Assembly (NCBI GenBank): GCA_025353085.1 | Contig: JANXRI010000449.1 | Coordinates: 1-17,782 of the forward strand | DNA from: Betaproteobacteria bacterium | GTDB lineage: Bacteria > Pseudomonadota > Gammaproteobacteria > Burkholderiales > SG8-41 | Reading direction: 5' to 3' | Length of the DNA stretch: 17,782 nucleotides | Part shown: in pieces, positions 14,446-17,782 of the stretch | Position numbering within the stretch: the first letter of the stretch is position 1 | How the letters are laid out: every line of letters starts with the position of its first letter | Translations under genes and position numbers: made by a program | The notes under the pieces: generated by a model | What the model was told of the DNA's origin: nothing | Database searches by the model: none | The model's input: the letters and a program-made list of their open reading frames with translations, nothing else

Positions 14446-16248
14446 TCATCGCCGGCACTCCCCCGCGGCTCCCGGGCCATCGATTGCCGTTGACGCGCAG
14501 TCTGCGGGAAAATCAGCCAATCGTTCGGCAACCTGATAGATGACTGCGTCCCAGTCTCCATATTGCGGTTGGCGGAACACGCGCACTGACGGGTACCACG
14601 GCATCCCGTCGCTCTTGAACCCATACCGCCACTCAGGGCTGAACGGTGCCATGACCCACACCGGCCGGCCAAGTGCGCCGCCCAGATGGATGACCGCGGT
14701 ACATACGCTGATGACCAGATCAAGCGCCGTCACCAGCGCTGCCGTCTCTTCGTAGTCCGTGCGCACATCATCCCAAGAGTGAACGTGAACTCCGTTGGTT
14801 GCGCGCAGTTCTGCAAGCTCGGCGCTACAGTCTGTGTACTGCAGATCGATAAAATGCATATTTTTCGACTTCAGGATCGGCTGCCATGTTGACAGGGGCA
14901 TGGAGCGCACAGGCCGTCGTGAGCGATGCGTGCCGCCCTGCCACGAAATGCCTACCTTGAGCCCCGGCCCCAGCGCTGAGAGGCGGTCGCGCCAGCGGGC
15001 GATGCGGTCCGGATCGGCGCGTAGATAACCGCGATGGTCAGGAAAGTCCGTGCGCTCACGCCGATAGTACAGCGGCAGGCTGCCGATCGGAATCTGCAAG
15101 TCGATGCCGGCGTCGAGTGCGCGCCGCTGCAACGTGCGATCTGCGGTCATTGCATAGACGGTGGCCTGCGGAAACGAGCGTTGCAACAGCGTTTCCAGTT
15201 TAGGCGAACATTCGATGACGGCGTGCGCGCCGGCGGCCATGACGTCTGGAACGCAAGACGAAAACATGATCTCGTCACCCAAGCCCTGCTCTGCATAAAC
15301 AAGGAGCGTCTTGCCGGTCAATGCCTCACCGTTCCAGCGCGGAAACTCAGTCGGGCGTTTGGGCAGATCATCGCTCGCCACCCGCAACTCATAGTCGGGC
15401 CAACCCCTCGCGAAGTCGTGCTGCAGCAGATAGGCAAGTGAGCGATGCCAGATTGCGAGCATGAAATCAGGTTTGAGCGCAATCGCCTCGCTGTATTTCG
15501 CGATGGCTTCATCGAGGCGCCCCAAGTCCTGAAGCACAATGCCATAATTATTTAAAAATTCAGGATCACTGTCACCTGATGCGCGGGCGCGGTCGTAATG
15601 CTCGAGCGCCTGCTGGGGCCGATGCGTTTTTTGCAGCACGAGGCCGATGCATTTTAACGCTTCGAAGTGCCCCGGTGAGCGGGCGAGAACGTGTTTGAGC
15701 AGCGCGAGCGCCTCTTCATAGCGTTCGAACCCAAGATAGGAGAGTGTGAGGTTCTTTAACAGATCGGGTATGTCGGGCGCCAGTTCATACGCACGCGAGA
15801 AATGCTGAAATACACGCGCCTTCGCGCCAACCGTCTGCAGTAAAAGGCCGAGATTAAAATGCGCGGCCGCGTTGGCCGGATCCAGACGCAAGGCGTGCTC
15901 GAAGCTTGTCGCCGCTGCTGCGCGCTCTTCGCGCAAGAGGAACACATTGCCGCGCGCTGCATGCGCGTCCGCGCGTTCGGGGCTCAATGCGAGCGCTCGG
16001 TCAAGGTGATCTGCGGCGGTGGCCAGGTCGCCACGCTCGCCAAGCAGCGCGCCGAGCAGATAGTGCGCATCAGCGCTGGCCGGGTCATGATCGAGCGCAC
16101 TTTTGTAAACAGTTTCGGCGTTTATCAGGTCGCCGGCCCGCTGCAGACTATATCCGTGCCGTAGCAGTTCGTGCACAGCTACCGGCGGCGGGCGCGAGAA
16201 TAAACGCGCAAATAGATTCTTCAGTATCACATTGTCTGTCGCTGGCAC
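14446..16248 (-). CDS. TPR-glycosyltransferase, FlmG-like (copy B), first gene of the minus-strand operon
   Basis: 600 aa. Residues ~30-310 hold about eight TPR units (GDLINAETVYKSALDHDPAS to KYSEAIALKPDF). Residues ~335-585 form a GT-B domain with LTGKTLLVYAEQGLGDEIMF, HAVIECSPKLETLLQRSFP, LKVGISWQGGTHRSRRPVR and YEETAALVTALDLVISVCTAVIHLGGALG. It is a clear paralogue of copy A, with shared blocks in the same order, but diverged enough that the duplication is old. The two genes are 61 nt apart. The TPR halves differ, which suggests different protein acceptors. The N-terminal start is the ATG at 16246-16248. Transferase specificity is inferred from the legionaminate genes downstream. Confidence 0.87.
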   Translation of the reverse strand: MPATDNVILKNLFARLFSRPPPVAVHELLRHGYSLQRAGDLINAETVYKSALDHDPASADAHYLLGALLGERGDLATAADHLDRALALSPERADAHAARGNVFLLREERAAAATSFEHALRLDPANAAAHFNLGLLLQTVGAKARVFQHFSRAYELAPDIPDLLKNLTLSYLGFERYEEALALLKHVLARSPGHFEALKCIGLVLQKTHRPQQALEHYDRARASGDSDPEFLNNYGIVLQDLGRLDEAIAKYSEAIALKPDFMLAIWHRSLAYLLQHDFARGWPDYELRVASDDLPKRPTEFPRWNGEALTGKTLLVYAEQGLGDEIMFSSCVPDVMAAGAHAVIECSPKLETLLQRSFPQATVYAMTADRTLQRRALDAGIDLQIPIGSLPLYYRRERTDFPDHRGYLRADPDRIARWRDRLSALGPGLKVGISWQGGTHRSRRPVRSMPLSTWQPILKSKNMHFIDLQYTDCSAELAELRATNGVHVHSWDDVRTDYEETAALVTALDLVISVCTAVIHLGGALGRPVWVMAPFSPEWRYGFKSDGMPWYPSVRVFRQPQYGDWDAVIYQVAERLADFPADCASTAIDGPGAAGECRR

Positions 16249-16399
16249 GAGCTTTTTGAAGCAGTTTACAGCAACCGCTCTGCTATTGACGCAGCAATCG
16301 CCCTCATTTGATAATGTAACGCACTATTTCGTAGAGAAAACTTGGGGAGTCCGGCGGTGTGACGCTTATCATCGCGCCGCGGGCAGACACGAATTGACA
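16249..16399. other. Divergent intergenic region with start-site ambiguity
   Basis: This 151-bp gap separates the minus-strand operon from the FkbM gene. The plus-strand promoter at 16286-16315 is the only strong signal. An in-frame extension of the FkbM reading to a TTG at 16232 would cross it, but the encoded residues look non-conserved. On the minus strand only a weak TAAACT-like -10 is visible. Confidence 0.5.
16286..16315 (+). promoter_or_regulatory. Sigma-70-type promoter for the FkbM-oxygenase unit
   Basis: TTGACG at 16286-16291 (5 of 6 to the -35) is followed after 18 nt by GATAAT at 16310-16315 (5 of 6 to the -10). Transcription would begin near 16322, giving a leader of about 78 nt before the ATG at 16400. 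It is the best promoter-like pair noticed in the window. Confidence 0.6.
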
Positions 16400-17245
16400 A
16401 TGAGCGCGTTTCGCATACTCTTGTGGCCATGGCGCAATCGTAAGCACAATATGGCCTCCGTGCCGGCAGCGTCCGAAATGCCGCAAATCACCCTCGAGCA
16501 ATACGAAAAATTGTCGCCGCACCAGACCATCTATGACGGCGCAACTGAAGTCATCTATGCCACCCCGAACGTGTTTACCCAATGGCGGGTCGATTCCCTG
16601 TTTACCAAGGAACCCGACACGATCGAATGGATCAGCGACTTTCAGCCCGGCGAAGTGTTTCTCGATATTGGCGCCAACGTCGGCATGTACACGATATGGG
16701 CCGCCAAGACGCGCAACGTGCGCACTTTTGCGTTTGAACCGGAATCGCAGAATTTCGCTCTGCTCTGCCGCAACATCGTCATGAACGGCCTAACGGAAAA
16801 CGTTATTGCCTATTGCATGGCGCTCAGCGATACGTCGAGTTATTCGCTGCTCCACTTGAGCGAGTTCGAGATCGGCAGTTCGTGCCATTCCTTTGGTGAA
16901 AAAGTCGATCATCACCTCAAACGCCGAGACACCAAACTTTCTCAAGGCTGCGTGTCTACCACGCTCGATGCGCTGGTGGCCGATGGCGTGCTACCGGTAC
17001 CTACTCACATCAAAATCGACGTCGACGGGATCGAGCATAAAGTGCTGGCCGGTTGCAAGAGCGTACTAGGCGACCCGCGGCTGAAATCGGTGCTGGTGGA
17101 AATAAACACCCACCTCGAACAGCATCGAAAAATCATCGACGATATGCAGGCGCTTGGCTTTAGCTATTCCGACGCACAAGTGGCGAAAGCGCAGCGCACC
17201 GAGGGCGCATTCGAAGGCGTCGGGAATTATGTCTTCCACCGTTGA
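16400..17245 (+). CDS. FkbM-family SAM-dependent methyltransferase
   Basis: 281 aa from the ATG at 16400 (MSAFRILLWPW); another in-frame ATG at 16451 is possible, neither with a strong ribosome binding site. The SAM-binding motif I is FLDIGANVGMYT (D89 to G95), followed by FAFEPESQNFALLCRNI with the acidic ribose-binding residue. The later IKIDVDGIEHKVLAG is the hallmark of FkbM O-methyltransferases, which methylate hydroxyls on sugars or polyketides. It is the first gene of a plus-strand unit and overlaps the following oxygenase gene by 17 nt. The target is probably a sugar of the glycan made by the neighbouring operons, but this is context only. Confidence 0.85.
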   Translation: MSAFRILLWPWRNRKHNMASVPAASEMPQITLEQYEKLSPHQTIYDGATEVIYATPNVFTQWRVDSLFTKEPDTIEWISDFQPGEVFLDIGANVGMYTIWAAKTRNVRTFAFEPESQNFALLCRNIVMNGLTENVIAYCMALSDTSSYSLLHLSEFEIGSSCHSFGEKVDHHLKRRDTKLSQGCVSTTLDALVADGVLPVPTHIKIDVDGIEHKVLAGCKSVLGDPRLKSVLVEINTHLEQHRKIIDDMQALGFSYSDAQVAKAQRTEGAFEGVGNYVFHR

Positions 17246-17782
17246 AGAGCATGTTCTCTACCAGATCGCGAATGCGCCAGTTCGCGAGTACCCGTACGCG
17301 CATATTTACGTCGAAGACATTTTTCCACCCGATTTTTATCAGGCGCTGCGCGATAATTGGCCAGACGCATCTTCTTTTGTCAGCCTGGGCGACACCGGGC
17401 GTGTGCCCAAAAACGCCTACCGCGAGCGATTTGTGATGCCATTTACGCCGGCCGAAATCGAGAAGCTCAATGAAAGTCGCCGCCCGTTCTGGCAGGACTT
17501 TGCGGGTTGGCTCCTCACCCAGCGATTCATGACCGCAGTAATCGATAAGTTCGCGCCGCAGGTGAAAGCGCGCTTCGGAGACGACTTGTACCGGTGCGGA
17601 TTCGAGGCCGATTCGCTGGTCGTGAGAGACACTACCAACTTCAATATCGGCCCGCACACCGATGCGCCTCATCGCCTGCTGTCGATGCTGTTCTACTGCC
17701 CCGACGACGATGCCTTGCAGCATCTCGGCACATCCATCTACGTGCCGCGCGATCCGGCATTCACCTGCGGCGGCGGTCCGCA
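17229..17782 (+). CDS. 2-oxoglutarate/Fe(II)-dependent oxygenase, partial (runs off the window)
   Basis: 184 complete codons are visible from the ATG at 17229, preceded by GGGAATT, with no stop before the window edge. The N-terminal half (YPYAHIYVEDIFPPDFYQAL) matches the opening of prolyl-hydroxylase-like proteins. The key motif is IGPHTDAPHRLLSMLFYCPDD, where H143-x-D145 are the first two iron ligands. The distal histidine and the arginine that binds 2-oxoglutarate should lie beyond the window. It overlaps the FkbM gene by 17 nt, so translation is probably coupled. It could hydroxylate a sugar, a lipid or a protein side chain; the substrate cannot be read. Confidence 0.75.
   Translation, partial: MSSTVEEHVLYQIANAPVREYPYAHIYVEDIFPPDFYQALRDNWPDASSFVSLGDTGRVPKNAYRERFVMPFTPAEIEKLNESRRPFWQDFAGWLLTQRFMTAVIDKFAPQVKARFGDDLYRCGFEADSLVVRDTTNFNIGPHTDAPHRLLSMLFYCPDDDALQHLGTSIYVPRDPAFTCGGGP

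Noticed and set aside
16394..16421. TTGACA immediately before the FkbM ATG as a -35 box
   Set aside because: The matching -10 would lie inside the gene and is poor; the pair at 16286-16315 is better placed.
1..17782. tRNA, rRNA, insertion sequence or transposase genes
   Set aside because: None was recognised on either strand by motif or structure; coding genes occupy almost all of the window.

Overview
This is a GC-rich (roughly 60 % by eye), densely coding stretch of bacterial chromosome with short or no intergenic gaps. It looks proteobacterial: Shine-Dalgarno starts, many 4-nt ATGA overlaps, sigma-70-like promoter sequence, and TPR-glycosyltransferase proteins of the kind found in Alpha-, Beta- and Gammaproteobacteria. 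I cannot name the genus. The theme is synthesis of a legionaminic acid-type nonulosonic acid (a bacterial sialic acid-like sugar) and its attachment to a surface target, most likely flagellin or another surface protein or glycan.

Layout. (a) 1-1575, minus strand: a DxD glycosyltransferase followed by a TPR protein. The TPR protein is cut by an in-frame amber codon, and TPR sequence continues in frame beyond the stop to the window edge. (b) 1576-1736: divergent intergenic region. (c) 1737-6853, plus strand, one operon: legB (4,6-dehydratase), legC (PLP aminotransferase), a 61-aa unknown protein with a strong ribosome binding site, a DUF115/MptE-like (Maf-related) protein, and a B12-type radical SAM enzyme. 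(d) 6854-16248, minus strand, a second long operon. In transcription order it holds two TPR-plus-GT-B glycosyltransferases resembling Caulobacter FlmG, legF (CMP-sugar synthetase), legG (hydrolysing 2-epimerase), a FemAB/GNAT-like acyltransferase, legI (sugar synthase), a SAM methyltransferase and ptmE (CBS-nucleotidyltransferase). Its last stop codon abuts the stop codon of the plus-strand operon with no base between. (e) 16249-16399: divergent region with a good sigma-70-type promoter. (f) 16400-17782, plus strand: an FkbM methyltransferase overlapping a 2OG-Fe(II) oxygenase that runs off the window.

How the genes work together (inference from known Campylobacter/Legionella enzymology). PtmE makes the GDP-linked hexosamine. 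LegB and LegC make the 4-amino-4,6-dideoxy sugar. An N-acyltransferase acylates C4; no hexapeptide LegH is present here and the FemAB-like protein is the candidate. LegG epimerises and releases the nucleotide, LegI condenses with phosphoenolpyruvate, and LegF activates with CTP. The TPR glycosyltransferases and/or the DUF115 protein would transfer the sugar. The radical SAM enzyme, the methyltransferase, the FkbM protein and the dioxygenase are candidates for tailoring the glycan or its carrier. The most unusual points are the amber-split TPR gene, the missing LegH with a FemAB-like protein in its expected place, the coexistence of Maf-like and FlmG-like candidate transferases, and the small unknown protein inside the legBC operon.
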